From NCBI RefSeq assembly GCF_011947195.1, contig NZ_JAATVY010000025.1, forward strand, positions 26,163-90,162: a DNA stretch of 64,000 nucleotides, in the 5' to 3' direction. This document shows, in pieces, positions 46,034 to 54,815 of this stretch. The DNA comes from Planosporangium thailandense (GTDB lineage Bacteria; Actinomycetota; Actinomycetes; Mycobacteriales; Micromonosporaceae). Each line of letters starts with the position of its first letter. Positions within the stretch are counted from its first letter, which is position 1. A program made the translations under genes and the position numbers. The notes under the pieces were generated by a model, which was not told where the DNA came from, made no database searches, and saw only the letters and a program-made list of their open reading frames with translations.

Positions 46034-47388
46034 ACGCCGCGGGACGAGAGACGGTTGTGGACGCCGGGCTGCCACTGAGCGCCGAGCAACGCAGCATGCT
46101 GTTCTACGACGAGCTGTTCGGGCTCGGCGTCGCCGACAACAATGTCGTCGCCGTCGAGGTGCCGCCCGACGTCGGTGCGACCGCGGTCGGGGAGTCGCTG
46201 GCGGTCCTCGTCGGCCGCCACGCCGCCCTGCGCGCGGCGCTGGACCGGGACGCCTCCGGCCGCCAGGTCTGCGCGCCGGCGTCCGGCGAACCGGTAACGG
46301 TCGCGCACACGGTGGCGCCAGCCGAAGGGGCCTGGATCGCACGGCGCACCAAGGAACTCGCCGAGCTACGAATGGACCGCCACGTGCCGGGGCTGACCCA
46401 CTTCGAGCTGGTGGACCTCGGCGGGGCGCGGCGGGTCCTGCTCTTCACCGTCGACCACCTGATGTCCGACGGCACCTCCTGCGACGTGCTCGTCGACGAG
46501 TTCGTCCGGCTCGTGCGCGCCACCGGCAGCGACCGGTCGGCGTCGCTCGCGCCGCTGCCGTTGTCCTACCTCGACCTGTGCCGGGCCAGGACCTCCTCAC
46601 CGGGGCTTGCGGCCCGGCTGCGGCAGGAGATCGAGTTCTGGTGCCGGACGCTCGACGGTGTCGGCCCGTCGAGGGGGAGCGACCTTGGCGCGGCCGGTAC
46701 GCAGGGGCAGCGCCGGATCCGCTACGACCTGGTCCGACCCGACCCCGACCTGTACCGGCGGGTGATGGGCCTCTCGCGCGCGCTGCACGTGACGCCGTTC
46801 GCGGTCGTGGCGACCGCCGCCGCGATCGCGCTCTGGCGGCGGACCGGGTCGCGTGACACGCTGCTGTTCACGCCCGTCTCCACCCGTCGCGATCCGGCCA
46901 TGGCGCACCTGGTCGGCAACTTCGTCAACGACCGCCCGGTCGCGTGCCACGTCTCACCCGAGCGAACCCTGGCCGAGCAGGCGCAGCAGGTGGCGCGCAG
47001 TTGCCTGGGTGCACTGCGGCATCACCAGGCCGCGGTGCCGGACCTGGTGGAGGCGGTCGAGCCGCTGCGGGCAGCGCTGCTCACCCCCGGTGCCGAGTAC
47101 GTGCAACTGCACGTCACGGTGTCCGACTCTGACACCGCCGAGGAGTGGGAGGCGCCGACCGCCGCCTGGGCCCCGGAGTTGATCGGCGACTTCACGCCCG
47201 GACGCGCCATCACCTGCACCACCTTGCGGTTTTCGTTGGAGCCGGCACGGTCCTGGGTGAAGGCCTTCTTCGGCGGACCACCCAGCGACGCTCCCCGCGC
47301 GGCCGCGCTCGGGGCGCGGGTCGTCCGGCTGCTGGAGGCGATGGTTGCCGACGGGGACCAGCGGGTGGGTGAGCTGGCCGGTGACTAG
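46030..47388 (+). CDS. Free-standing NRPS condensation-domain protein
   Basis: 452 aa from GTG 46030. LPLSAEQRSMLFYDELF matches core C1. The active-site motif reads VDHLMSDG, so the second, catalytic His and the Asp-Gly of HHxxxDG are kept but the first His is Asp. VSTRRDPAMAHLVGNFVND is the C5-like region. It probably joins the carrier-bound beta-hydroxyacyl chain to a free amine or alcohol. Overlaps the exporter and the SDR genes. Confidence 0.85.
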   Translation: MNAAGRETVVDAGLPLSAEQRSMLFYDELFGLGVADNNVVAVEVPPDVGATAVGESLAVLVGRHAALRAALDRDASGRQVCAPASGEPVTVAHTVAPAEGAWIARRTKELAELRMDRHVPGLTHFELVDLGGARRVLLFTVDHLMSDGTSCDVLVDEFVRLVRATGSDRSASLAPLPLSYLDLCRARTSSPGLAARLRQEIEFWCRTLDGVGPSRGSDLGAAGTQGQRRIRYDLVRPDPDLYRRVMGLSRALHVTPFAVVATAAAIALWRRTGSRDTLLFTPVSTRRDPAMAHLVGNFVNDRPVACHVSPERTLAEQAQQVARSCLGALRHHQAAVPDLVEAVEPLRAALLTPGAEYVQLHVTVSDSDTAEEWEAPTAAWAPELIGDFTPGRAITCTTLRFSLEPARSWVKAFFGGPPSDAPRAAALGARVVRLLEAMVADGDQRVGELAGD

Positions 47389-48397
47389 GGCGACACTACG
47401 GACCACCGGGGCGCGTCAGCGGGTCATGGTCACCGGGGGCTGCGGCTACCTGGGCCGCGTGCTGACCAGACTGTTGGCCGATGAGGGGTACGAGGTCGTC
47501 GCGCTGGACAACGGCCTGGTACCGGTGGTCGGCGTGGCGCCGGACGCCATGCGGGTCACCGGCGACGTGCGGAACCCGGCGGAGTGGGAGCACCTGCTGG
47601 CCGACGTCGACAGCGTCGTGCACCTGGCCGCGATCGTCGGCGACCCCGCGTGCGCGGTCGACCCCGAACTGGCCTGGGAGGTCAACTACCTGGGGACGAT
47701 CCGGGTCGCTCAGGCGTGCCGCCGGTACGGGGTACGCACCCTCGTGTTCGCCTCGACCTGCAGCAACTACGGGATGACCGATGACGCCGAGGTGGACGAG
47801 GGATCTCCGCTCAACCCGCGGTCCGAGTACGCGCGCAGCAAGGTGATGGCCGAGCACCACCTGCTCTCCCTACCGGCCGGCACCTGCTCCACGACGATCC
47901 TGAGGTTCGCCACGCTGCACGGACTGTCCCCGCGCATGCGCTTCGACCTCGCGATCAACCGGATGACCGCGGACGCCGTACAGCGGCGGGCGATCACGGT
48001 GCACGACGGCCGCCAGTGGCGGCCCTTCCTCCACGTCCGTGACGCGGCGAGGGCCGTGGCGCTGGTGCTCACGGCCAACGAGCGGCGCCCCGGCGTCCGC
48101 GTCTACAACTGCGGCTCCGGTGACCAGAACTTCCGGCTCCGGGAGATCGCGGATCTGGTCGTCAACGCCGTACCCGAGGCGCACACAACCGTGCAGGGCG
48201 CCGTCGCCGACACCCGCAACTACCGGGTGAACTTCGACGCCGTCCGGCGGGAGCTGTCCTTCCATCGGGCGTTCGGAGTGCGGGAGAGCATCGACGAGGT
48301 GGTGGCGGCGCTGCGGTCCGGACAGTTCGACGACATCGACGCGGCGCAGTACAGCAACTATCTGATCGCGAGGTCGGCCGCGCGGCTCGCGGTCTGA
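47381..48397 (+). CDS. NAD-dependent epimerase/dehydratase (extended SDR)
   Basis: 338 aa from GTG 47381, which overlaps the condensation gene; a later ATG at 47426 is possible. The Rossmann site VTGGCGYLGRVLTRLL, DSVVHLAAIVGDPA, catalytic Ser/Tyr/Lys in FASTCSNYG and YARSKVMAEHH, and FLHVRDAARAVALV are those of nucleotide-sugar epimerases and dehydratases. Together with the following aminotransferase it would give an amino sugar or related amine. Confidence 0.88.
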   Translation: MTRATLRTTGARQRVMVTGGCGYLGRVLTRLLADEGYEVVALDNGLVPVVGVAPDAMRVTGDVRNPAEWEHLLADVDSVVHLAAIVGDPACAVDPELAWEVNYLGTIRVAQACRRYGVRTLVFASTCSNYGMTDDAEVDEGSPLNPRSEYARSKVMAEHHLLSLPAGTCSTTILRFATLHGLSPRMRFDLAINRMTADAVQRRAITVHDGRQWRPFLHVRDAARAVALVLTANERRPGVRVYNCGSGDQNFRLREIADLVVNAVPEAHTTVQGAVADTRNYRVNFDAVRRELSFHRAFGVRESIDEVVAALRSGQFDDIDAAQYSNYLIARSAARLAV

Positions 48398-48419
48398 GCG
48401 CGCGGGGAGGGGAGGCACC

Positions 48420-49643
48420 GTGAGAACGTACCCGGCAATCCTGGGCGGTGAGCCCGCGTTCGCCGAGCAGGTGCCGGTGTCGCGGCCGACGACTCCGCCC
48501 GCGGAGCCGCTCCTGCGCCGCGTGCGGGACGTGCTGGACTCCGCAATGCTGACCAATGGCCGGCACGTGCGCGAGTTCGAAGCGGAGGTCGCCGGGTTCC
48601 TCGGCGTCGGGCACGCTGTCGCGGTCAGCAACTGCACGGTCGGGCTGATGCTGCTGCTGCGCTGCCTCGGGCTGCGGGGCAGCGTCGTGCTGCCCAGCTT
48701 CACCTTCATGGCCACCGCTCACGCGGTCGCGTGGAACCGGCTCGGCATCCGCTTCGTCGACGTGGACGCGGCGACGTGGACCGTCGACCCGGACTCGGCC
48801 GCCGCCGGTGCGGTCGGCGCGGCGGGCGACGCGGTCGCCGCGGTGCTGGCGGTACACACCTTCGGCGCACCGTGCGCCGTGCCGCCGTTGTCGGCGGTCG
48901 CCGTCCGGCACCGGGTGCCGCTGCTGTTCGACGCCGCGCACGGCTTCGGAGCGAAGTATCCGGACGGTACCGCCGTGGGCACCGGGGGCACCGCCGAGGT
49001 GTTCAGCCTCAGCCCGACCAAGCAGCTGTCGGCGGGCGAGGGTGGACTGGTCACGACGAACGACGGCGACCTCGCGCGGGAGCTGCGCGTCGCCCGCGAG
49101 TACGGCAACCCGGGCGACTACGACAGCGCCTTCGTCGGGCTCAACGCCCGGCTCCCGGAGCTGTCGGCGCTGCTCGGCCGGGCGAGCCTCGCCGAGTTCC
49201 CGCAGTGGCTGGAGCGCCGTCGAGCCACGGCGCTCCGGTACCGGGCCAACCTCGCCGACGTTCCCGGTGTCACCTTCCAACAGGTACCGGAGGGCGCGCT
49301 CAGCTCGGCCAAGGACCTCACGATCCGCATCGACGAGAGCCACTTTGGCATGTCCCGTGACCGGCTGGCCGCATGTCTGTCCGCCGAGCGGGTCGCTACC
49401 CGGTGCTACTTCTACCCGCCGGTGCACCGGCAGCGGGCGTACCGGCAGGTGACTCCGTCGGTATCGTTGCCGGAGACCGAGACACTGGCGGCGAGCGTCC
49501 TCACCCTTCCGCTGTACTCGCACCTGTCAGCCGATGTGGTTGACCGGATCTGCGAGGCCATCCGCACCATCCAGCAGGCCGCCGACCTCATCGGCGAGTC
49601 CGCCCCGGTGGGCATCGGCGCGCCGGATCCGACGAACCTGTGA
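48420..49643 (+). CDS. DegT/DnrJ/EryC1/StrS-family PLP aminotransferase
   Basis: 407 aa. AMLTNGRHVREFEAEVAGFL (N-terminal motif), DVDAATWTVDP, DAAHGFGAKY (PLP Asp region), SLSPTKQLSAGEGG (PLP Lys) and PLYSHLS near the end. The family transaminates keto-sugars or cyclitols. No glycosyltransferase is seen in the operon, so the amine might be joined by the condensation protein instead. GGAGG precedes the GTG at 48420. Confidence 0.9.
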   Translation: MRTYPAILGGEPAFAEQVPVSRPTTPPAEPLLRRVRDVLDSAMLTNGRHVREFEAEVAGFLGVGHAVAVSNCTVGLMLLLRCLGLRGSVVLPSFTFMATAHAVAWNRLGIRFVDVDAATWTVDPDSAAAGAVGAAGDAVAAVLAVHTFGAPCAVPPLSAVAVRHRVPLLFDAAHGFGAKYPDGTAVGTGGTAEVFSLSPTKQLSAGEGGLVTTNDGDLARELRVAREYGNPGDYDSAFVGLNARLPELSALLGRASLAEFPQWLERRRATALRYRANLADVPGVTFQQVPEGALSSAKDLTIRIDESHFGMSRDRLAACLSAERVATRCYFYPPVHRQRAYRQVTPSVSLPETETLAASVLTLPLYSHLSADVVDRICEAIRTIQQAADLIGESAPVGIGAPDPTNL

Positions 49644-49651
49644 GGTAGAGC

Positions 49652-50158
49652 GTGAACTACATCGCCGCACTGCGTGCGCTGGTCGGCAACCGGCCCCTGA
49701 TCCTTCCCGGCACCTCGGTCCTGATCCTTGACGGTGACGACCGGCTGTTGCTCATCGAGCGCGTCGACACTGGTGGATGGGGGCTACCCGGCGGCTTCAT
49801 GGAGCCCGGTGAGTCCTTCGAGGAGACCGGACGGCGGGAGGCGCGCGAGGAACTGGGACTCGACCTGGGGGAACTGTCACTGCTCGGGGTCTTCTCCGGC
49901 GCCGAGTACCACTACCGGTACCCCAACGGCGACGAGGTCTTCAACGTCACCGCCGCCTACCTGACGGCGTTCCCGGCCGGCGCGCGTATCGTCGTCGACC
50001 CGGGCGAGGCCGCGCGGGCCGTCTTCTTCGCCCCTGACGAACTACCCCCGGAGGTCATCTCACCGGAGCGACCCATCGTCGAGGCGTACCGGCGGTGGCT
50101 GTCGAACCGGGGCGCCACGTGGGCCGGGGCCACCGGGTACGCGGGGACGGCCGGGTGA
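49652..50158 (+). CDS. Nudix hydrolase
   Basis: 168 aa from GTG 49652. Complete Nudix box: GFMEPGESFEETGRREAREE followed by LGL (GX5EX7REUXEEXGU). In other organisms a Nudix enzyme removes pyrophosphate from dihydroneopterin triphosphate, the FolE product, which would fit this operon. An alternative is a nucleotide-sugar hydrolase. Last gene of the 36.4-50.2 kb operon, 8 bases after the aminotransferase. Confidence 0.88.
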   Translation: MNYIAALRALVGNRPLILPGTSVLILDGDDRLLLIERVDTGGWGLPGGFMEPGESFEETGRREAREELGLDLGELSLLGVFSGAEYHYRYPNGDEVFNVTAAYLTAFPAGARIVVDPGEAARAVFFAPDELPPEVISPERPIVEAYRRWLSNRGATWAGATGYAGTAG

Positions 50159-50307
50159 CGACGCCCGGCACGGCCCACCCGGCCCTCGCCACGCGACTCC
50201 GTGCACGCGCTGGTCGCCGTCGGTTTCGATCCTCGGTCCCGGCGGGGCGGGTCGCCGCGGTGCGCGGGCAGAGCGAACTGGACGCTCGCCTCGCCGCCGG
50301 CCGAGGG

Positions 50308-51105
50308 TCAGGCATCCGCGGGGCCGCCCATGATCAGGTGCTGAACGTCGGCGTAGCTGGGCGCGTCGGGCGCGGCCGGCCGGCCCTCGGCGACGTCCAC
50401 GGCGGCTGCCACTGCGGCCTGCAGGGCCGCGCGGAACAGCAGTGAGCCGTAGCTGATCCGACGCACCCCGAACGCGGCCAGGTCACGGTAAGTGGGCCCG
50501 CCGGGTCGGTACAGCACGTTCAGCGGCGCGGGCACCGCCGCGACCATCGCGGCGACGGCGTCGTCCGGCAGGCCCGGGACGAACACGCCGTCCGCGCCGG
50601 CGCGCACGTAGGCCGAGGCCCGTGCGATCGCCTCGTCCGGCGTCGGCCGTGCGCCGGCGGCGAGCCAGTACACGTCGGTGCGCGCGTTGACGAACAGCTC
50701 CGGCACCCGCTCTTTGACGGCGGCCACCACGTCGTAGTGGTGGTCGACCGGCGCGAGCGTGTCATCGGGCCGGCCGTCTTCGACGTTGATACCGACCACG
50801 CCCGTGTCCCGCAGACGGGCCCCGAACGCCGCCACCTCCTCGGGGCGGTCGCTGAAACCGCCCTCGATGTCGACCGTGAGGAGGACCGGTAGCCGGCTCA
50901 GTCGCTCGGCCAGCCGCAGCGTGTCGTCCCGGGTGGCTCCGGTGGCGTCGGGTTCGCCGACCGCTGCGGCGACGCCCAGGCTGGTGGTGCCCAGGGCGGG
51001 GAAGCCGCGCGCGGCGAGGGCGGCCGCGGAGGCGTAGTCCCAGACGTTGGGCAGGAGCAGCGGCTGATCGCCGTGATGGAGCGCGCGGAACCGGGCAGTG
51101 TCCAT
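50308..51105 (-). CDS. Isocitrate lyase/PEP-mutase-family protein
   Basis: 265 aa from ATG 51105 (ATG 51114 possible). LLPNVWDYASAAALAARGFPALGTTSLGVA, TVDIEGGFSD (metal Asp), GVVGINVEDGR and LFVNARTDVYWLA match the oxaloacetate-decarboxylase-like branch of the superfamily, not phosphonate PEP mutases (no EDKxFPKxNS motif). The function is probably C-C bond cleavage of a 2-oxo or 2-hydroxy acid. It is convergent with the Nudix gene and appears unrelated to the operons at its sides. Confidence 0.82.
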   Translation of the reverse strand: MDTARFRALHHGDQPLLLPNVWDYASAAALAARGFPALGTTSLGVAAAVGEPDATGATRDDTLRLAERLSRLPVLLTVDIEGGFSDRPEEVAAFGARLRDTGVVGINVEDGRPDDTLAPVDHHYDVVAAVKERVPELFVNARTDVYWLAAGARPTPDEAIARASAYVRAGADGVFVPGLPDDAVAAMVAAVPAPLNVLYRPGGPTYRDLAAFGVRRISYGSLLFRAALQAAVAAAVDVAEGRPAAPDAPSYADVQHLIMGGPADA

Positions 51106-51288
51106 GGTGTACACATTACGGCCGCGACGCGGAAGTCTGTGTGTAGTTGCGCCAAGCCACAGCAATGGTTACGCGCCGGTACCAGCAGTGACTGGTTCAC
51201 GACAGACAGCCGTTCCATTGACCACGAAGAATTCCTTCAGCTGGCCGTCCGACCTGCCGGACGGTTCCCGCGATCGAGGGGGAGCCGA

Positions 51289-53418
51289 TTGTCCAGAATG
51301 CTGTCCAGCCGAAGCTACCCGCGGGCCCACCGTGCGGACACCGTGGACGTGCTCGGGGGTCGAGCCGTCGCCGACCCGTACCGTTGGTTGGAGGACGCGG
51401 ACGACCCGCGCACCCGGGAGTGGCTCGACGCGCAGGCGGACCTGTACGAGCGGGCCCGTGCCAGCTGGGCGGACCGGCCGGCCGTACTGGAGCTGCTGCA
51501 CAAGCTGACCGCGTTCGACCTTCTCTCGGTACCGCGATGGCGCGGTGGGCGGGCCTTTTACACCCGCCTCGGAGTCGAGGCCGAGCGCGTCGCGCTGCTG
51601 GTCGCGGAGGACGGCAGCGAGCCGCGCACGTTGATCGATCCCGCGGCGACCGATCCCACCGGCGAGACCGCCCTTGGCGCATGGGCACCCTCGGTCGAGG
51701 GGACGTTGCTGGCGTACGAGCTGGCGGTCGGCGGTACCGAGGAGTTCGCGCTGCGGGTACGCGATGTCGATACCGGCGTCGATGTGGACGGCCCGATCCC
51801 GGGCTGCCGCTATACGAGCGTGGCCTGGCTGCCGGGCGGGGCGGCGTTCTACTACTGGCGCGACCGCGGTGCCGGCCCGCGGGTATACCTGCACGAACTG
51901 GGTGCTGATCCGGCCGCTGATGCCGAGGTTTTCCACGGGGCGGCGGACGCGGAGGAGTTCGATCTCGTCATCGGCGCCGACGGCCGCTGGCTGGTGATCA
52001 CCGCGACGGTCGGGCTCGGCGACACCACCCAGGTGTGGGTGGCTGACCTCGCGGCAACGTCGCCGGATCGCCCGGCGATGCGCCGCCTGGCCGACGCCGA
52101 GGGTGGCTGGACCGCGGTGTGGCCGCACCGCGACGGGCTGCTCTACCTGTTCACCGACACCGACGCCCCACGCGGTCGGATCCTCGTCGTGGATCCGACC
52201 GCCGACCCGGAGGTCCGGGCCCGGACGCTGGTCGCCGAGGATGCCGTCGACGTCATCGAGTCACTGGCCATCGTGGACGACCTGCCCGTACCGGAGCTGC
52301 TGGTGTGGCGAGCACGGGCCGGCCGATCCGTGCTCACCCGGCACCGGCTCGACAGCGGGGCAACCCTCGGCGAGGTGACCCTGCCCGGGCGGGGAATCGT
52401 CTCCGAGCTCGCCGCGCGCCCGGAGGGCGGCCCCGAGGCGTGGTTTCGCTACTCCGACCGGCTCACGCCGGAAACGGTGTACCACTACGACGCGCGCACC
52501 GGCGCCTGTGCGCCCTGGCGGGCCGGGCCACTGCCCGAGGTGCCGGCCGTGGTCGCCACCGAGACCACCTACCGCTCCGCCGACGGCACGCCGGTACGGC
52601 TGCTGCTGCTGGGCCCGCGCGAGGACGGGACGGCCGGTCACGCGCCGCGTCCCACCATCGTGCAGGCGTACGGGGCATTCGGCGAACCGCAGGTTGCCGA
52701 CTACTACGCCGCCGCGCTGGCCTGGGCCGCCGGCGGCGGGCTGTTCGCCGTCGCCTGCGTACGCGGCGGCGGCGAGGAGGGCGAGGAGTGGCACCGGGCC
52801 GGCGCCGGAGCGCACAAGCAGCAGGGCATCGACGACTTCCTCGGCGCCGGCGAGTACCTGATCAAGGCCGGTTACACGCAGCCCGGCGGTCTCGGCGCGT
52901 TCGGCCAGAGCGCCGGCGGGCTGCTCGTCGCCGCCGCGCTGACCCAGCGACCCGACCTGTTCGCCGCCGTCGCCTGCACCGCGCCGCTGACCGACATGGC
53001 CCGCTACGAACTCAGCGGGCTCGGCGAGTACTGGCGCGAGGAGTTCGGCCGGCGGGACCAGCCGGCCGAACTGGAGTGGCTGCTCGGGTACTCGCCGTAC
53101 CACCGGGTGGTACCGGACACCGGGTACCCGGCGGTGCTGCTGACGGCGTTCGCCGACGACGGCCGCGTCGACGCGGGCCACGCCCGCAAGCTGGCCGCCG
53201 CGCTGCAACACGCCACGGCCGCCCCGGACCCGATCCTGCTCCACCATGAGGCCGGCGTCGGCCACGGCGAGCGTACCCGCAGCGGCCGCCTCGCCTACTA
53301 CGCCGACGTCGTTTCCTTCTTTGCCGCGCATCTGCGCGCCGATGCCTCCGTCGCCGCGCATCTACGCATCAACCACCACCACCATGCGCCACCGGATACG
53401 GCTGGCCAGCACCAGTGA
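51289..53418 (+). CDS. Prolyl oligopeptidase (S9A)
   Basis: 709 aa from TTG 51289 (GGGGGAG five bases upstream; ATG 51298 is the alternative). The N-terminal beta-propeller begins DPYRWLEDADDPRTREWLDAQ. The catalytic domain has GGLFAVACVRGGGEEGEEWH, Ser541 in FGQSAGG, Asp in LLTAFADDGRVD and His in AGVGHGERT. No signal peptide, so it is cytosolic. It cleaves small peptides after Pro and sometimes Ala. Lying 47 bases upstream of an 18-residue peptide gene and an E1-like enzyme, it may process or detoxify the modified peptide. Confidence 0.9.
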   Translation: MSRMLSSRSYPRAHRADTVDVLGGRAVADPYRWLEDADDPRTREWLDAQADLYERARASWADRPAVLELLHKLTAFDLLSVPRWRGGRAFYTRLGVEAERVALLVAEDGSEPRTLIDPAATDPTGETALGAWAPSVEGTLLAYELAVGGTEEFALRVRDVDTGVDVDGPIPGCRYTSVAWLPGGAAFYYWRDRGAGPRVYLHELGADPAADAEVFHGAADAEEFDLVIGADGRWLVITATVGLGDTTQVWVADLAATSPDRPAMRRLADAEGGWTAVWPHRDGLLYLFTDTDAPRGRILVVDPTADPEVRARTLVAEDAVDVIESLAIVDDLPVPELLVWRARAGRSVLTRHRLDSGATLGEVTLPGRGIVSELAARPEGGPEAWFRYSDRLTPETVYHYDARTGACAPWRAGPLPEVPAVVATETTYRSADGTPVRLLLLGPREDGTAGHAPRPTIVQAYGAFGEPQVADYYAAALAWAAGGGLFAVACVRGGGEEGEEWHRAGAGAHKQQGIDDFLGAGEYLIKAGYTQPGGLGAFGQSAGGLLVAAALTQRPDLFAAVACTAPLTDMARYELSGLGEYWREEFGRRDQPAELEWLLGYSPYHRVVPDTGYPAVLLTAFADDGRVDAGHARKLAAALQHATAAPDPILLHHEAGVGHGERTRSGRLAYYADVVSFFAAHLRADASVAAHLRINHHHHAPPDTAGQHQ

Positions 53419-53465
53419 GATAGATCGTGCCCGCACCACCCCACCCCTCGGAGGAGGTGAACGAC

Positions 53466-53522
53466 ATGATCAAGAAGTCCACCAAGCGCTACAGCGCCGC
53501 CGCGACCGTGGCGAAGGGCTGA
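53466..53522 (+). CDS. 18-residue peptide, candidate precursor for the MccB-like enzyme
   Basis: Encodes MIKKSTKRYSAAATVAKG. It has one of the best ribosome binding sites in the window, GGAGGAGGTGA ending 5 bases before the ATG. It is very basic at its N-terminus and ends in Gly. Tyr and Gly are spaced as in the YxxPxLxxxG recognition motif of lasso leaders, but Pro and Leu are missing. It is followed by a perfect hairpin and then an E1-like enzyme with an N-terminal recognition domain. This is the layout of a minimal peptide substrate (as mccA before mccB). Function inferred; no homologue recalled. Confidence 0.72.
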   Translation: MIKKSTKRYSAAATVAKG

Positions 53523-53529
53523 CACTGAC

Positions 53530-53569
53530 GATGACGGCGGGGTGTCCGCACGGGTACCCCGCCGTCATC
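53530..53569 (+). terminator. Perfect 14-bp hairpin between peptide and E1-like genes
   Basis: GATGACGGCGGGGT (53530-53543) and its exact complement (53556-53569) with a 12-base loop, 8 bases after the peptide stop. It probably acts as a partial terminator or mRNA stabiliser that raises peptide over enzyme. It also argues against a start for the enzyme at ATG 53531. Confidence 0.7.
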
Positions 53570-53614
53570 ACGGACGCCGTACCCGATGCGCATCGACAAC
53601 GCCGAGGAGGCGCC

Positions 53615-54772
53615 GTGGCACACCCCGCGCTCAAGACCAGCATCCCCTACTTCATCGCCGACGGGGCCGCACACTTCCGGCTGAGCGGTGAGCTCACCTC
53701 GCTGGAGGACCCCGACGGCCGGGTCGGCACGCTGCTGTCCCTTCTCGACGGGACCCGCACGGTCGACGAGATTCATCGTGACCTGTCCGCCACCTACCCC
53801 GACATCACGCCCGCCGACGTGGCCGAGGCGGTCCGCGACCTCGACGAGACCGGACTGTTGCAGGACGCCGATGACCGCGGCGACGACTTCGGCGAGGCGG
53901 CGCGCGCACGCTGGTCCAACAACCTCGGCTTCTTCGAGACGTACGCCTCGCTCACCACCTCCAAGTACGAGTTCCAGCGCCGGCTGCGCGACGCCAAGGT
54001 GGCTGTCCTCGGCGTCGGCGGGATCGGCTCGCACGTCTTCATCGACCTGGTGGCGATCGGGTTCACCGACATCCGCATCGTCGACTTCGACCGGATCGAG
54101 CTGTCGAACTTCAACCGGCAGATCCTCTACGGCGAGCCGTACATCGGTCGGTTGAAGGTCGAGGTCGCGGCCGAGCGGGCCCGCACGCTCAACAGCGGCG
54201 TCCGCATCGATCCGGTGCAGAAGCGACTCACCAGCGCCGACGACGTCTACGAGGTGGTCGCGGACCGGGACATCGTGATTGCCGTCGTGGACCGTCCGAA
54301 GATGCACATCGCGCACTGGCTGAACGAGGGCTGTGTCCGCGCCGGCACCGCGTTGATCGGCGGGGGAGTGGACACCCAGCGCGCCACCCACTACACCATG
54401 GTGCCGGGCGTGAGCGGCTGCGTCGAATGCTGGCTCCGCCAGGTGCAACGGGACGACCCCACGTCACGGATGGTGCTCGACGTGATGCACCGCATCGACC
54501 GCGACGGCGAGCAGTTCGGCGAGGACACCGCTGCCTTCAACGGCCTGGTGCTCACCGCCGCCGGCCACATGGTCAACGAGATGGTGCGGTTGGCCAGCGG
54601 GGTAACCCCGCCGCTGTCGGTCGGCCGGCTGCTCGCGGCCAGTTTCCACGACCCACGGCCGGTCGAGGCCGAGTCGTGGAAACGCGACCCCGACTGCTCC
54701 GTCTGCCGGCACGCGGCGCCGAAACCAGCGCTGCGATGGCTGGCCTCGGAGGCCGGCCCGCTGCCATTCTGA
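53615..54772 (+). CDS. MccB-like E1 (ThiF-family) adenylating enzyme with N-terminal recognition domain
   Basis: 385 aa from GTG 53615 with GAGGAGG just upstream. Residues about 1-95 look like a winged-helix peptide-recognition element (SLLDGTRTVDEIHRDL, VAEAVRDLDETGLLQ). From about 125 the E1 fold follows: VAVLGVGGIGSHV (ATP loop), IVDFDRIELSNFNRQILYG (Asp, Asn, Arg, Gln), then two CxxC pairs for Zn at 269/272 (CVEC) and 361/364 (CSVC). The order and the segment SNNLGFFETYA before the ATP loop match MccB of microcin C, which adenylates its heptapeptide. Retained ATP residues argue for an active enzyme. No YcaO partner is near. Confidence 0.85.
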   Translation: MAHPALKTSIPYFIADGAAHFRLSGELTSLEDPDGRVGTLLSLLDGTRTVDEIHRDLSATYPDITPADVAEAVRDLDETGLLQDADDRGDDFGEAARARWSNNLGFFETYASLTTSKYEFQRRLRDAKVAVLGVGGIGSHVFIDLVAIGFTDIRIVDFDRIELSNFNRQILYGEPYIGRLKVEVAAERARTLNSGVRIDPVQKRLTSADDVYEVVADRDIVIAVVDRPKMHIAHWLNEGCVRAGTALIGGGVDTQRATHYTMVPGVSGCVECWLRQVQRDDPTSRMVLDVMHRIDRDGEQFGEDTAAFNGLVLTAAGHMVNEMVRLASGVTPPLSVGRLLAASFHDPRPVEAESWKRDPDCSVCRHAAPKPALRWLASEAGPLPF

Positions 54773-54815
54773 CCTCTCCGGCCGGACCGACACACACCAT
54801 GGAGATCGACCACCC

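Noticed and set aside
50308..51105. PEP mutase indicating phosphonate biosynthesis
   Set aside because: The EDKxFPKxNS signature of true PEP mutases is absent and no phosphonopyruvate decarboxylase is adjacent.
53531..53614. Upstream start ATG 53531 for the E1-like enzyme
   Set aside because: It lies inside the perfect hairpin with no ribosome site; GTG 53615 has GAGGAGG just before it and begins at the folded domain.
53586..53690. Alternative small peptide beginning MRIDNAEEAPW, superficially like microcin C MRTGNAN
   Set aside because: No ribosome binding site, it does not end in Asn, and it overlaps the enzyme's start in another frame.
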